DNA from: Thalassia testudinum
Taxonomy: Eukaryota > Streptophyta > Magnoliopsida > Alismatales > Hydrocharitaceae
DNA length: 64,000 bases
Reading direction: 5' to 3'
Assembly (NCBI GenBank): GCA_037157565.1
Contig: JAZHRO010000022.1
Span: 3,782,001-3,846,000, forward strand
Under the pieces are notes generated by a model, which ran no database searches, was not told the DNA's origin, and saw only the letters and a program-made list of their open reading frames with translations. Below are positions 31,040-43,917 of the stretch, piece by piece; within the stretch, counting starts at the first letter, position 1, and every line of letters begins with the position of its first letter. The translations under genes were made by a program, and so were the position numbers.

Positions 31040-32216
31040 TATCTAGGGTTTATTTCTCTTCTATTGTTTTACAGGTACCTCAACAGCGAATCTTCAAGCG
31101 GTAGAAAGGAGTAACGTGCAGTTGAAGACAACTGTAAGTGCTCCCCATTCTTCCCCCTTCATAGATTTCATTCCATAACCTCAATTCAAACCCCAATTAA
31201 CCTAGGTGTTTGTATAAACCCTAGGATTAGTTTGGATGCTTTGATTTCCACCCCCACCATCTCACCTTCGTAAAAAAAAAAAAGAAAAACAAACAAAATG
31301 ATACTTTTTGTGGGATAAATCAACATACACACTATAAACACCCATATTCAAGGCACATAACCTAACTTGATTTTTATCTACTCAACTGAGATTCCAACCT
31401 GTGGAACCGATACATGCAAATCAATACATAAGAGAGTAGAAATCGATCTAGGTTAATCATCTTGTGTGCCTACACCAGTGGTGCATTTTGGCCAATTGTT
31501 TGAGTTGTTTGGGTCGCACCACTTCATTTTTAAAATCAACTCATCAAGTAGCTTCCATTTGGGGATTACAATTTAGGTCAATACCAGGTACTCCACTTTA
31601 CTCTTTGATTTCAAAAGGAAAAGATCTTCACCCGTGTTTGAAAATCTGGTTTGCCTCTTGAACTTGATTGAATTTACCTAATTCTAAACCTTAAAAGCTA
31701 CTTAAGCAAGATTTGAACCTTAAAATCCACTCATCCAAATAATCTTGCTTGAAAACCTTGGTTGTGCACGCACTCACACATATTCAATCGATCATTAAGA
31801 GCACAACCCATTTTAAGGGCCCACCACATTCCATAAGCACTACAATTCTAAGCTTAAGTTAAAATTGATTAGACATTGACCTTAAGGACTAATTCGCTCT
31901 TTGGGGCCCAGATTTAGATTGTTTACAATTAACCTGCTTGTACTAGTCAATCTGATGTCTAGCTAGGGGAGTAGAATCAAACGATCGCGGATGGGGGTAC
32001 TCTAGGAACCGGACGCATAAGCCGAAGGAAGAACCTTCTCCTTAGTCCCTCCTTCTAACTGGTTGGATTGACTGGATACAAGTAGAGTAAATCGTCTATA
32101 ATCTTAAGATAGATTCTGAGAGTTTGTAGATCCTTAGGCTATCCAACTTAAGGACAGGCTTGTTTTGGTGTGCTGCAAGGTTCATATTCCCAGTCCTTCT
32201 GACCACTTTCTAGTTT
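31040..32216 (+). other. Element D leader (5'-truncated)
   Basis: The sequence from TTTACAGGTACCTCAACAG onward matches the leaders of A, C and G. It has no PBS or 5' LTR before it, so D is truncated at its junction with B. The conserved leader block is at 31951-32069. The 65-residue frame at 31464-31661 is not conserved. Confidence 0.7.
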
Positions 32217-33696
32217 ATGCTTGGAAGGAGGTCATTGAATCCCCGATTGGAAGGACCATTAGATCATTCTAGGAGGTGTAGATTGAATTTTGGCCAAATT
32301 GATCCCATGGCCGATCAGCAACCTCCTCTGCCTCAAAATCAACAGGAGATGTTTCAAAGGTAGCTGGAACAAATGCAGAGAATGCAGGGTGCTCAGCCCT
32401 TGAGGGATTTTTATCATCCTTCAAATTATAGGGAAGGTCCCGACGTCCAGATTCCTGCCAGAGACGTAGAAATCAAGCCCAGGGTGTTAAGCCTGATCAA
32501 ACACTTTTATGGGCTTGGCTTTGAAGACCCGTTTCAGCATTTGGAGGACTTGACCACTTTGGTCCAGACCACCAAAACGCGAAATGTGAATGAAGAGTAG
32601 ATGATCATGAGACTCTTTCCCTACTCTCTTAGGGATAAAGCTACTGATTGGTACAAGACAATAGGAAGGCTGATCGCAACATGGAACGATCTGAAATCGG
32701 CTTTCCTGAAGAAATTCTTCCCTGTCGGACGTACCAATGCTCTGAGACGGGCGATTACTACCTTCGCCCAGCGGCCGGGGGAGCAATTTCATGCTGCCTG
32801 GGAGCGATTCCAGGACTTATTGTGGAAGTGTCCACACCACGAGATGTCGAAATGGCAGCTCATGCAGATCTTTTACCACGAGTTGATTGAGCAACTCAGA
32901 AATCACGTGAGCGCTTCTTGTGGAGGAAATTTCCTTAACAAAGTCACAGATAGTGTGCATGATTTGTTTGAGGAAATGAGTGAAAATTCAATCAATCATG
33001 GCTCTATGGATACATTTAATAGGTCCGAACAACCTAGATCGAATGTTAATGAGGTCCACGACTCTCATTCATTTGATATTGAACTGATTTGTAATAAACT
33101 AGATAAGGTGGACCTGGTTACCAAAAGGATGGAGGAGTGGATGGCAGAGACTTCTGCAAATAATTCTCGATCCACTCAATCCCAGAATTTGGGATTCCAT
33201 TCTTTGTGAGCTCCTTCTGGATTGGAGTTCGTGAATCAACTGGATACGGCTCAACTTGTGAACCAGCATTTCTCAGAACCCCACGGGTTCCAAATTGCGG
33301 CCTTTGATCCCATTTTCTCTGATCCCTCCTTTTCTTTCTCTCCATCCTCGCCCTATAAGGATGTCTATGCTGTACAAGAGAACGTTAGGTCCAACCCTTA
33401 CTCCAATGCTTATAATTCGACTTGGAGGAACCACCCTAACTTCTCCTGGAAACACTCGGGGCAGCAGACCCAATTCTGACCCAGCAACTATGCTCTACAA
33501 AGACCAATGGGTCAAGGTCATGTTTATACTCAGCTTCCCTCAAATCAGGTCAACAAGCTAGCTTTGAATGCCCATCAACCTGTAGGGCAGGCTGATTTGA
33601 ACTGTCAGATGGTAGAGATGCAAGGATCTATGCTCCAGCTCATGCAGCAAATGAAAACCTCGCTGGACAACTTGCAAACCGGGTTCATTGCAAATC
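32217..33696 (+). pseudogene. gag: Element D gag (degenerate, cut by E)
   Basis: This Athila-like gag lies in a single frame from an ATG equivalent to the A start. Stops are at a TAG near 32364 (CAG in A), TAG at 32598-32600, TGA at 33207-33209 and TGA at 33477-33479. Core motifs are PFQHLEDLTTL, FFPVGRTNALRRAI and PGEQFHAAWERFQDLL. Similarity to C ends at about 33696 (after GFIAN), where block E begins. Confidence 0.85.
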
Positions 33697-35465
33697 GGAT
33701 TCTGGAGCAGGATCTGAAGCTGGATCCGGAATAATTGGAGTTGCAGCAGAGCAGGAGCAGAAAGCTTAGATTAGATGTAGGAATAATGATGTAAGGGAGT
33801 TAAAGGTTTGCTACTCTATTAAGTAGGAATAAAGCAGTAAAATGTGAAGAGCTTAGGTCCATCCTAGCCCTAGGATAGCCTAGAGACTTCCCCAAGCCTT
33901 AGCCACCCTTAGATTAGGTCACAACACCTTAGGAAACCCTAAAACCTTAGTTCCAACCCTTCTCTAGACGTCCAAATAAGTTTTAGGACGTCTAGGACCC
34001 TTAGCCAACTCCTGCACACCTCAAACCCACTTCTGCAGTGTTATTGGACGTCCAAACACTTTGTCAGACATCCAATTTCTGCAGCATACCCAAAACAGAA
34101 CCTGAAATCCTTCCTGACTCTGATTGGACGTCCAGACAACAAGTCTGGACTTCTAATTTTTGAGTATAAGATGTCTGATTCTATTATTAGACGTCTAATA
34201 CTGCTCTCTAATTCTTGTTTTGAGATTTAAGCCTTGATTTTGGATCTCTAGGTCCCTAAACCCAATTCCAATCCCATAGGAACCTAAATTAAGGTGCCCT
34301 AACCCTAGTACATCACCTCTAGACTTCCCTAAGGACCTAATTAGGTCCTCACTAAACCTAATTGACTTGGATCTTGATGGGTCTGCCCGGATAGGTTGTT
34401 AATATGGGGATTTTATCGTTGAAATGTGTATAGTGGTTAACCTAATTCGGACCTAACCATCTCTTTACAAAAGTTTTAACCTGGCCTAATTGATTTTATC
34501 TTGTCACTTTTAGGCCCAGGGTCAAACTCAGGGAAGTGGGGTTCAAGTCAAGTTTCTACGTTTTCCTTAAAACGCGTCTCTTCCGTTCGTTTATTCTGTT
34601 TTTGGTATTTTTCTTATTTAGATTATTTTTCTGGTAATCCTTGTTCTTGAGGCACACCCTCAAAATTGTGTCCTTGGCTTTTAGCCAAAACAGAGTTCCA
34701 AAACAAGTCTTGCTACTCGCAAGACGGGATACCTACAAGTCAAAGATTATCTTTTCTCTTTTATATACTTTTTTTTTATCTTTTTACCAAGAGAGAAGCA
34801 AACAGACAGAAAGTAAATATAGTATGTATATATATATATTATATCTATAAAGGGGTGGGGGTGGAGGCGGCGATGGAGTGTAGCACTATGTCGAGTCAGT
34901 GGATGTCTAGAGAGACGCAACCAACACGACTAGGTGCCACGTGGAGTGTGGATGGAGGATGGATGATGAATGTGTCCACACTTTTTTTGTACGCGTGTAT
35001 CGGGGAATATCAGCAACTGGTGCAGATATTCCCACAATACAGCGTATAGTAAATAACGTAAAAATATATGTACATATGTATGTATATAAGTAAATATATT
35101 TATATGTATATAAATGTATAAGTATATATGTATAGATATATATAGATATATATGTATATATATATAGGTATATATGTATGTATATATATATAGGTGTATA
35201 TGTATGTATATATGTATATGGCTATGTATATATGTATATAAGTATATATGTATAAGTATATATATATATATATATATAGATATATTATATATATATGTAT
35301 GTATACATAAATATATAGATATTACTATGTATATATATATATATATGTATATATATGTATAGTGTAAGTGTGTGTGTGTGTGTGCGTAAGTGTGAGTGTA
35401 GGTGTGTGTGCATTGGTGAAGATGTGTGTGTGCGTTGGTGTAGTGTGTGCTGTGAGTGAGTGAAA

Positions 35466-35497
<32 letters not shown>

Positions 35498-37911
35498 CGG
35501 GTGGGAGAGAGGGCGGACGCGCGCGGGAGTACTCGCGCCAGAGAGAGAGCGGGTGAGAGAGCTGGCGATGCGCGAGTTAAGACGTCTGTGGATGGCGGCA
35601 GACGTCTGGAGCTGCGTCATTTGCAGGCAGAGGCGGACGTCTGGAAATGGCATCTGCAGATGGAGGTGATGCGTCTGCAGGCCAAGTGCGAGGGCGAAGA
35701 GCGGGCGATGGCGCGGAGGAGCGAACATGGAGGAGGGTCTGCGGCGGTCGCGGAGGGGTGCGGAGGTTGGTAGGGGACGGCGAGAGGGCTTAGCCGGCCG
35801 TTGCAGTGCGCGCAGCGGCCGGTTAAGGGTGCAACGGCAGAGGTGACAGAATAGAGAACGAGCAGGGAATGCCCTGCAGGTGTGCGCGGAGGCGGTGAGC
35901 AGCTGCGGGGATGATCGCAGAGGAGGTGGGGGACCTGCTGCGCTGCGTGGCTGCTGCTGCCGCGGCTTCAAGCTTCGGAGCTTGAAGCGGAGGCAATGGC
36001 ATGAAAGAAAAAAAATGCAACGAGGGAAGGCACCACGCCCACCGGCTCGTCGAAGAGCTGGGCGGTGGTGCTCCCACTGTGGTGGTGTGCACCACAGTGG
36101 GTTCTCCTGCTCATCGGGTGCCTCCTCGACGGAGGGCCGACGTATGGGAGGGGAAGACGGTGGAGAAGATGGCTGCGGGTGTTATTTCGTGCAGCAGCGT
36201 GTGTGGGGTCTGTTCGCGAGGAAGAGGTTGTGGCTTTAAATAGAGGAGGAGAGCGTGGCTGCAAGCATGGCTGCAGCAGGGGGGATGGCGTGGGAGTGGT
36301 AGCCGCAGGGAATGGCTGCTGCAGGAGGCATGGTGTGCATGTGGGCGCGGGAAGAAGAAAATGGTAAGAGGGAATAAAAATAGAGAAGGGACTTTTTGCA
36401 AAGAGGTACTTGAGAAAAAATGTAAATATGCAAGTCATTGTTTCATTTCTCCTCTTTTGATTAAATGCATTAATGCAAGTGTTTTTATAAATGCAACTAC
36501 AGAATCCTAATATGCAATGTTAATTCTAGGAAATAGCATAAGAAGGCTTTATTGCAGGCGTATTTTGAGGTGCAAACAGATCTTAGTCAATTCCATCAGC
36601 CTATTCAATTAGACTCATTGAGTCCAATTGAGCCCTGATCTCAGCACACACTGTCCAATTGGACTCAGTGAGAGTCCAATTGACCTAGACCTAAATTAAT
36701 TGAGTTGTTTTACTCTCAATTAAGTTTCCACATACCCAATTAAACTTGTATTAATTTTAATTGCACTTTACCTTAGTGAATTAGGGTTTATAACCCTAAT
36801 TTGAGAAATACCTTGACCTAAATCCACTAGAACCTAACCTAATCAACCTAGCCACCTAAGTTTCGACCCACACACACCCACACACACCCAAACACACCAT
36901 CCACATGAAAATACCTAGCCTAGAGTTCTCTAGAACTCTCTACCATGTGTGGTTGCCTTGGTTGCCAAAATTAGCAACCAAGAGCCATTCAATTTTTAGA
37001 TCCACATTTGGTGGATCTAAAACCCACCATCCACCCTCTCTCTCTCTCACTCTCCCACGAGCTCCCACCATAGGCCTCTCTAGAGAATTCCATAATTCTC
37101 TAGAGATATTCCCTTAGGTCTATTAAAAGACCCAATGGGTGGCCATTTGCACCCATTCACTTCCTTGGCATTCATTCCACTTAGGCTAGCCACTTCCATC
37201 TCCACTCCACTTCCACGAGTTGAGCACCACCATGGAGGCCACCATATCCATGCTAGGATGCTGGATCAGCTCCCCAACCTCTCTCCAAGGGCCGACCTAA
37301 GCTCCATTGGCCGCCCTTCCTTCTTCTCTCAGCCACTCAAAGGCCATCGGAAACCACCTCTGAATGCCCTTCCTTCTGCTAGATTAGTAACTTAGCTCTT
37401 CGTATATTTACTGCTTAGTAGTGTAGTCCTTATTCTCCCCCAATGATGCATGCAAAATCCCCCCCGTAGATTCTTGTATGCGATCATTTTCTGGTAGCTA
37501 GATTTACATTTTTAAGCATTCATGTACAAACTTTCTTCTACCTTCTATGTTGCAAACACTCTCTTGAATGAATAGAAGATATATTTTTATATATATATCT
37601 ATGTGTTGAGAATCACTATGAGTTTATTACAATATCTTTTGAGTGATTAATGTTGCCTGTTTTTAATTCTTGATATACTTGCAACTAAGCATGTCGTACT
37701 TCAATACGTATTAATCATAAACCGGCGTGTGATTTTAAATGAAGTAGGGCGACAAAAAGATCGATTTCAAAAGTAAATCAAATGCCTCCTAGAGACGAAC
37801 GATCGGGGCTCAAGTCTCGTAATCTTTACAAACTTAATTTTTGACGAACATTTTTGCGCGACTATACTACGATTTCCAACGACTTTCAAATGCGTAAGAA
37901 TGGGTTTCCAT
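33697..37911. mobile_element. Block E: composite non-coding insertion in element D
   Basis: About 4.2 kb interrupts D. It contains GACGTC-type motifs (33965-34200), a retroviral U5-like AGGGTCAAACTCAGGGAAG (about 34511), long microsatellites (34824-35500), a GC-rich segment (35500-36240) and an AT-rich tail. The order of U5-like end, simple or pyrimidine-rich sequence, GC-rich part and AT-rich part resembles 59801-62560. I find no gag-pol, clear LTR pair or target duplication. About 450 bp of D expected between 33696 and 37912 is missing, so entry involved a deletion. Frames such as 35285-35971 and 35968-36438 are low-complexity shadows. Confidence 0.45.
34824..35500. repeat. TA, TG and GA microsatellite cluster
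   Basis: A long TA/TATG-rich tract (34824-34850 and 35055-35362) passes into a TG-rich tract (35360-35442) and then a GA tract (35467-35500). The frame translating as repeated Tyr-Ile (35174-35362) is a by-product. Confidence 0.9.
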
Positions 37912-38650
37912 CAAGGACCTCTTGAATATATTCAAGGATGTCAAAATCAATATCCCGCTCCTCGATGCTATCAAACACATATCGGCTTACGCTAAATTTT
38001 TAAAGGATTTATGCACACAGAAGTGTAAGTCGAGGGAATCTATTCCAAGGAAGGTGGTACTCTCTGAGCAGGCTAGTTCTATTATCCTACATCACCTTCC
38101 TCCGAAAAAGAGAGATCCAGGGCCCCTTTGATTTCTTGTGCCATCAGAGATTAAACCTTTGATTGGGCACTTCTGGATCTAGGTGCATCCATTAACCTAA
38201 TTTTGACTTCTCTTTACGAGAAGTTCGGATTAGGTGAACTTCGGTCGACCTCAGTAATGCTGCAGTTAGTGGACCGTTCGGTCACAAATTTGAGAGGCAT
38301 TATTGAGGATGTTATTGTCAAGGTTAAGGACATCTATTTTCCTATAGATTTCCTTATTATTGACATGGATGTACCTGAGAATTTAAGGAACACACCCATC
38401 ATTCTAGGGCATCCGTTCCTGACTACCGCTAAGGCCAATATCAACTGTGAGAGCAGTAGCATGGAAATCACCTTTGGGGATCAAAAATTGAAATTGGATA
38501 TTTTTAAGGCAATCAACATATTTGAGGATTGTGGATTTATAGAGGAACTTAACAAAGATAACTTGAATATTGAAACATGTATGGTTGTTTCTGCAATTGA
38601 AAGTTCCTCCTGTCTTGATGGATCCAACCCCCAACCCTCTGTGGCAAACC
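37912..38650 (+). pseudogene. pol: Element D pre-protease and protease remnant
   Basis: D resumes with NIFKDVKINIPLLDAIKHIS and a frameshifted protease region. A second frame from about 38203 gives LYEKFGLGELRSTSVMLQL, DFLIIDMDVPENLRNTPIIL and FGDQKLKLDIFKAI, all matching A. It ends abruptly at the LTR of element F. The rest of pol (RT to integrase) is not found beyond F, so D's 3' half has been lost. Confidence 0.85.
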
Positions 38651-39375
38651 TGTAAAGACCCGTACTATTCTGAGCCTTTTAAGACGTTTGGACTGTCGGT
38701 CAGATGTCTGGTCAGACGTTTGGACACTTTCCCAAACGTCTCGAAATCAAAATTTTTGGGTACGAGCTCACGTCCGTACGCGGGCTACGTGCAGACAGTA
38801 CCCTCTCATTTTCCTTCCCTTCTTCTCTCTCTCCTCGCCTCCAACGGACCCTAACCCACCCTCTTTATAAACCCCTTCCCCCTCTCTCGTTCTCCCCACA
38901 CCAACCACCTTCCTCTCTTCTCCACTCCAATGAGAGAGCCAGCGCGAGCAAGTGAGCATTAGAGTGGCGTGAGGAGAAGAGGAGTTGTGGTCACGAGCTC
39001 GTGTGGGAGCTCACTGGAGGGTGCACCGCCGGAGCGGTGCGTGCGGGAGGAGGAGTGCACCGGGGAAGTCATCCTGACACCGCTGCAGCCGGAGCTACAG
39101 ATGAGGAGGCAAGTGGCGGCTGAGCACAGTGGGAGAGAGCGTGAACAGGTTCTGGTTCTGTGTTTTTCCAGAATCAGATGTCTGGAGTGACGTCCAAACG
39201 ATGGTACGGACGTCTGGAGGTGGTTCCATACGTTTGAAGAGAGATCTCAGCGAAGGTACGTTCCCTTTGCAGATACGGCCATGCAGGCCACTCCACTGCT
39301 ACTCTTCGCGTGGCCTTTTCGAGAAGATTTTGTGGTGTCGTGCAGGATTTGCTTCGGGAAGGCATGGGACATGCT
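38651..39375 (+). repeat. Element F 5' LTR, part 1
   Basis: This U3 segment has TATAAA at 38866-38871 and several degraded CAGACGTCTG motifs (38690-38750 and 39175-39230). It ends ATGCT at element G. The uninterrupted 3' LTR shows ATGCC at the same place. Confidence 0.85.
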
Positions 39376-41166
39376 TGATGTAAGCACATTTACACTACTT
39401 AAGATGTCTATTTATGCATGTTCTTAAGCATAGGATTGCATTTCATGATATAAATATTGCATAACATGCATCATCTTGCATTTAGAGTAGTTTGAATAAA
39501 ATGGAGGTTAATTGTGTCCTTTTATGTGCTTGGATAGGGCAAAAATTTTATCGGGGCCTCGGATCAAAGGTCCAAGCATATGGATGTGGTCAGGGCGACG
39601 ATTGGAGTTCAACGACTCTAAGATCGCCCTAATCAGGCATCCGTAGCATTAGATAGTGATCGGGGAACCCTAGAAGATCAAGGGCCAGGATGGTGTAAAT
39701 CCGCACTTCAAATGACAAATCCAACCGCACGGTTGAATTCGGATCGACGATCGCAGCCCAACGACATAAAAATCGAGTCAATCAGACATCCGTGGCACCA
39801 TCTACAACTTCCAGAAGATGGACGGCCAAGATGGCACCACGTGGTGCCATCTCGGCCTCCCAAACGGCCGCTTACATTCTCTAAAGACCCCGCACCCGCT
39901 CGCTCTCCGCCGTTGGATCTCAATCCAACGGCTGTGGACGGCCGCACCTAAAAGCGCTCGCTCGACCATCCGTGCCTCGTAGCGTAGCGGTCGAGCGCGC
40001 TTACGCGAGCTGCGGGCGTGGGTTCGAACCGCAGTGAAGGGGAGGAAGGCGCGGGTGAGCGAGCATGGGCAGGCATTGGATCTTGATCGGATGGCCGTCT
40101 GCGCTCAATTGAGATCATGCGCGATTGAACGTGCGGCAAGGACTCGCGATCATACGCGTGGGCGGGCTCGCAGCGTAACGGGTGAAGGCATGTCTTAAGC
40201 CGTTCGATCTCGCGATCGGACGGCTGAGATTCAGCAGACGTGCGCAGGTGTTGTGCACGCGAGCAGGCGAGCAGGCGCATGAGAGACCCCCACGACGCCC
40301 ACGAAGGAGGCTTTAGCAACGGTTTTATCCGTCACTAAAGACCCCTTATTTAATGTTTTCAAGATGTAATGACCATTTTGCCCCCACTCCTTGCAACTAT
40401 AAAAGGAGACCCCCTCCATATGAAATTCTCATCCCTTCCTTCTCTTCTGTACCTCTCCAAAGCTCAAGAGAAGCTTGTCCCACACCCGGGATGCTTCTCG
40501 CGAGATAAAGTCTAAATTTTCGTCCCCCTTCGGAAGTGGATCCCGCGACGACGACACCGTGCTACTCCGTTCCCGTTCTTCTGCTTCGTTCTGCTTCATC
40601 CGGCTTCATCCTCCTTCGTCCAGGCATCATCTCATTTGGCTCGTCCTCCAAGCGACCTCGAGGAGGATTTCTCTCTCCCTATTCTTTTTACTGCTTTCTA
40701 GTATAGATTTACTGCTTTCTAGAGTAGTTCTGCTCGTTCTCCAAGTGATCGTCAAGGAGGACATTTCTCCCTCCATTCTTTTAATGCTTTCTAGAGTAAA
40801 TTTATCGCTTTCTAGGGCAATTATTTTATGCTTTCTAGTTATAATGAACAAGTTCCTTAATGATAAATTCTCTGTTTATTCTACATCTCATTTTTTATTT
40901 CTATGTGTAATATTCTCTCTCTCTCTTACCCTCTCTCTCTATTCTATTTATTGTAAATAATTAGGTAGTTTTAAATTGAATTACTTCGTGACAAATAAAA
41001 AGAAATGCATAGTTTTTAAATGAAACGTCTTCCTCCCTGTGTTCGACCTGGAATTTTCATTTCGGTATAAATTTTATTTGTTGAACATGAATTCTTCGCT
41101 TTCAAGTTACAACGATAGGTTTTCCAAAACCAAACACGTTAGCGTAGCGATTTGATACGTTCAACA
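39376..41166 (+). repeat. Element G 5' LTR
   Basis: This is 1,791 bp. The tRNA-like segment is at 39970-40040, palindrome 2 at 40198-40225 (one wobble), and the TATA box CTATAAAAGG at 40397-40406. The R/U5 part is longer than in A and C and contains a near-duplicate of a GTCCTCCAAGCGA...GAGGAGG segment (about 40640 and 40735). Frames inside it are artefacts. Confidence 0.93.
39970..40040 (+). other. tRNA-like segment in LTR (element G, 5' LTR)
   Basis: Box A-like TAGCGTAGCGG (39980-39990) and box B-like GGGTTCGAACC (40020-40030) start 40 nt apart. The D-arm GCGT/GCGC and T-arm CGTGG/CCGCA partly pair. The 3' LTR copy has TAGCGCAGTGG (45978-45988) and AGGTTTGAACC (46018-46028). Confidence 0.55.
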
Positions 41167-41169
41167 TTT

Positions 41170-41187
41170 TGGCGCCGTTGCCGGGGA
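41170..41187 (+). other. Primer-binding site, tRNA-Asp (element G)
   Basis: A perfect 18-nt complement of the tRNA-Asp 3' end, TGGCGCCGTTGCCGGGGA, lies three bases after the LTR. Confidence 0.9.
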
Positions 41188-42339
41188 GGCGACGCTCTTT
41201 GATTTCTCTTCGTGTTCTGTAACTTACAAATCATTTACCTCACTTTTCTCCTTTCTTATTGCAATTGCAGGTACTCTTTCGAGATAGGCAAAAGCGGTAG
41301 ATCGGAGTAAAGTGCTATGGAAGGTTCTGTGAGTTATCCCCCACCTCCCACCTATTAGATTTCATTCCACAACATAATAATTCAAACATCAATCAACCTA
41401 GGTATTTTTATAGACTCTAAGGTTAGATTGTTTGTTGTTTGACACCCATACTCACCCCAACCCCCACATTAAAAAAAGAAAAATAAAAAAAAAAACTCAC
41501 AGAGGTACACAACCTAATCTGATTTTCTAACTCAACTGGTAAACCGATCTTAGGAGCCGGTACACACATTCAAACACATAATTGAGTAGAAATCAGATAG
41601 GTAATTATTTGTGTGCCTAACTAAGTGGTGCAACAGGCCAATTGTTTGACTTGATTGGGCCGCACCACTTCAAATAAAATCAACTCATCAAGTAGCTGCT
41701 AATTAGGTTCAACTCTTAGGGATTTACCAGGTACTCCACATTCTTTTTAAGCTTTAAAGGAAAACATCTTCACCTGTGCTTGCAAAACCTGGTGTGCCAA
41801 CGAAACTTGTTTGAAAACACCTAAAGTTGAATCCTAAAAGCTACTAAGCAAGATTTGAACCTTAAAATTCACCACATCAAATATAATCTTGCTTGAAAAT
41901 CACTGGTTGTGTATGCACACACAAATCAATCAATCATTAAGGGCACAACCCATTTAAAGGGCCCATCACATTCCAAAGCACATTCAAACCTAGCCCTAAA
42001 TAAAACAGAGTAGACGTTTGCCTTAAGGATTGGACTCGCTCTTCAGAACCCAGAACAAGATTATTTTCGATTAGTCTGTTTCTACTGTTCAATCTGATGT
42101 CTAGCTAGGGGAGCAGAATCAAACGATCGCGACTGGGGGGTACACTAGGAACCGGAGGTGCAAGCTGAAGGAAGAACCTTCTCCCCAGTCCCTCCTTCTA
42201 ACTGGTTGATTGAACAGACAGAAGTAGATCAAATCGTTTCTTTATCTCAAGATGGGTTTTGGGAGTCTGTAGGTCTGTAGGTTAACCCAATTAAGGACAG
42301 GTTTGATTGTTTGTATTGCAAGGCGCCTTACTTCCTCCC
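41188..42339 (+). other. Element G 5' leader
   Basis: Untranslated and collinear with the leaders of A, C and D. It has a pyrimidine tract ending CAATTGCAG at about 41240-41271 and the conserved leader block at 42093-42209. Confidence 0.6.
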
Positions 42340-42670
42340 ATGTCTCATGAATCATTCCACATATTTCACGCATTCCCGCTCTTTCCCTCCTATTTTGAAT
42401 TATCCTCAACATGACGATTATCCCGACTCGTACTGTAATCAACCATCAGTCAGTTGGGATAATTCGGATTGGGGATACAATTCCGGACCCTCGTGTTTAG
42501 GGTCTAACCTTGAACTCTTTGATTCTGATTTCTATCCTTCTCAGAGCTACATCGATTATAGATCATTTTCCTTTCATGAACAACCTAATACGATCTACAA
42601 TCAAGAAGGATACACCGATCCTTACCCATCCTCTGATTTCACTGCCCTTAGTTCATCACATCTGAAATGA
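42340..42670 (+). pseudogene. Element G ORF, N-terminal part (frame-broken)
   Basis: An ATG at 42340 opens a frame that closes at about 42412-42414. A second frame is open from 42311, with ATG at 42347, to the TGA at 42668-42670. It is rich in Tyr, Ser, Asp, Asn and Pro (for example DYPDSYCNQPSVSWDNSDWG and SDFYPSQSYIDYRSFSFHEQ). It has no similarity to A gag that I can see. The stop overlaps the next ATG (ATGA at 42667-42670). Either two small frameshifts split a longer ancestral ORF or the reading frames are coupled. The N-terminus looks disordered. Function unknown. Confidence 0.5.
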
Positions 42671-43917
42671 CCTCTTATCAGGAAGGGTATAACGAATCTC
42701 AATTCGTTAATTCCTCTGCATTGATGTCAAACCTGCCCAACCCTGAACCAACTCATTTGGTTCAGGTTAACTAGGTTCAAGATAAGGTTCTGGCTAACTT
42801 GAGGAATATCATACAATCTTTAGAAGTTCATCCAATACCTTGCATTGAGAGATTGGAGCCTCTGATTGAAATGATTGATGATTTGAATAAGTTTTTGTTG
42901 GATTGGCTCCAGGACGTTAAGGATAAGAACCCGGGTGAGTTTCTACTTGGGAAATTAGTGAAATTGAGGATGAGATTCTTGGTTGCTTTGATTCAATCTT
43001 GGGATGATTCCCAGGATGAACCTTCTTTAGGAAAGCCAATGACAGAACCTGTTCAGGCACCCGTTGGGGGGGACATGTGTTATGACCAGATTGAATTAAA
43101 GCGACAAATTAAGGAAGATCTGATTTCTTCACCTGAGATCCCTGAGCAAGGTTACGAGGAAACGTATGTCTCCTGGGAACAGAAAGTGACAACTGATTTT
43201 GGGACATACATTGATACGGATCCTGATTTCTTTGATGGTGAAGATTCAAGTTGCGAAGTCTCACGCGAGTTTTCTGTACATGATTTCTGTGAGACGATTG
43301 GGCCTGAGGAATCTGATAGATCATTTGGTAGCCCAATAACTGAGGAAACTGATCTTATTAGGGCACACATTACAGATCCAGAATCGCCTTTTCTGGAGGA
43401 ATCAATTCAATGCCCTGATTATCAGTTACACCCCGTTGAGCTTATCGATAATTCTATTTCTGAGACAATTAGACCCAAGTCAATTCTGATTCTGCCACAT
43501 CATTTAGACTTGGAGATTTCAGACGGGGTGATTAACATGCAAGAGGTCTCGGAATTTAACATTCGGAATGAGGAGGATAGGAGCTGGGAAGTTCTGATTT
43601 GTGAAGTTAATTTTGGAGGAAATGGAAGATTGAGTCGAAGGGTTCCTTTTAAGCTGAAACCATCAAATCAGAACCCTTACGACATTTGTTTCAAGGATGT
43701 CAAACTCAAGCACACATTCAACGATTATCCTTTTGAGCTTCAATTCTCTGTAACCCGACTTTTTGGTCTTGGGTTGCATCCTCATAAATCGCAGGCCCGA
43801 CCCCACTTGCATTCTGATTTTAGGTTTTGGGTAATTTTTATCCAGAACCTAAGATATTCTCGATTATGGGGGAGGGTCTGCACCATAATCTGGTCCACAT
43901 CTGTGGACCTCTATTGA
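42667..43917 (+). CDS. Element G ORF of unknown function (one internal TAG)
   Basis: The frame runs from ATG 42667 to TGA 43917, with one in-frame TAG at 42772-42774 (perhaps CAG once). From the Met at 42799 it gives 372 residues. It is acidic, with many Asp/Glu-rich stretches (VTTDFGTYIDTDPDFFDGED, FCETIGPEESDRSFG), a helical-looking N-terminal part (EPLIEMIDDLNKFLLDWLQD), and a basic patch near the C-terminus (NGRLSRRVPFKLKPS). I recognise no gag, protease, RT, integrase or env motif, no zinc knuckle and no signal peptide. It occupies the place of gag-pol between the conserved leader and the 3' block. The frame has stayed open for over 1.1 kb in an element with about 4% LTR divergence, which suggests a real product. 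It could be a captured host gene fragment or an element-specific protein. Confidence 0.6.

Noticed and set aside
35285..36438. Long frames in the microsatellite and GC-rich part of block E
   Set aside because: Low complexity (repeated Tyr-Ile, Ser-Leu, Arg-Ala runs), on both strands at once, with no motif.
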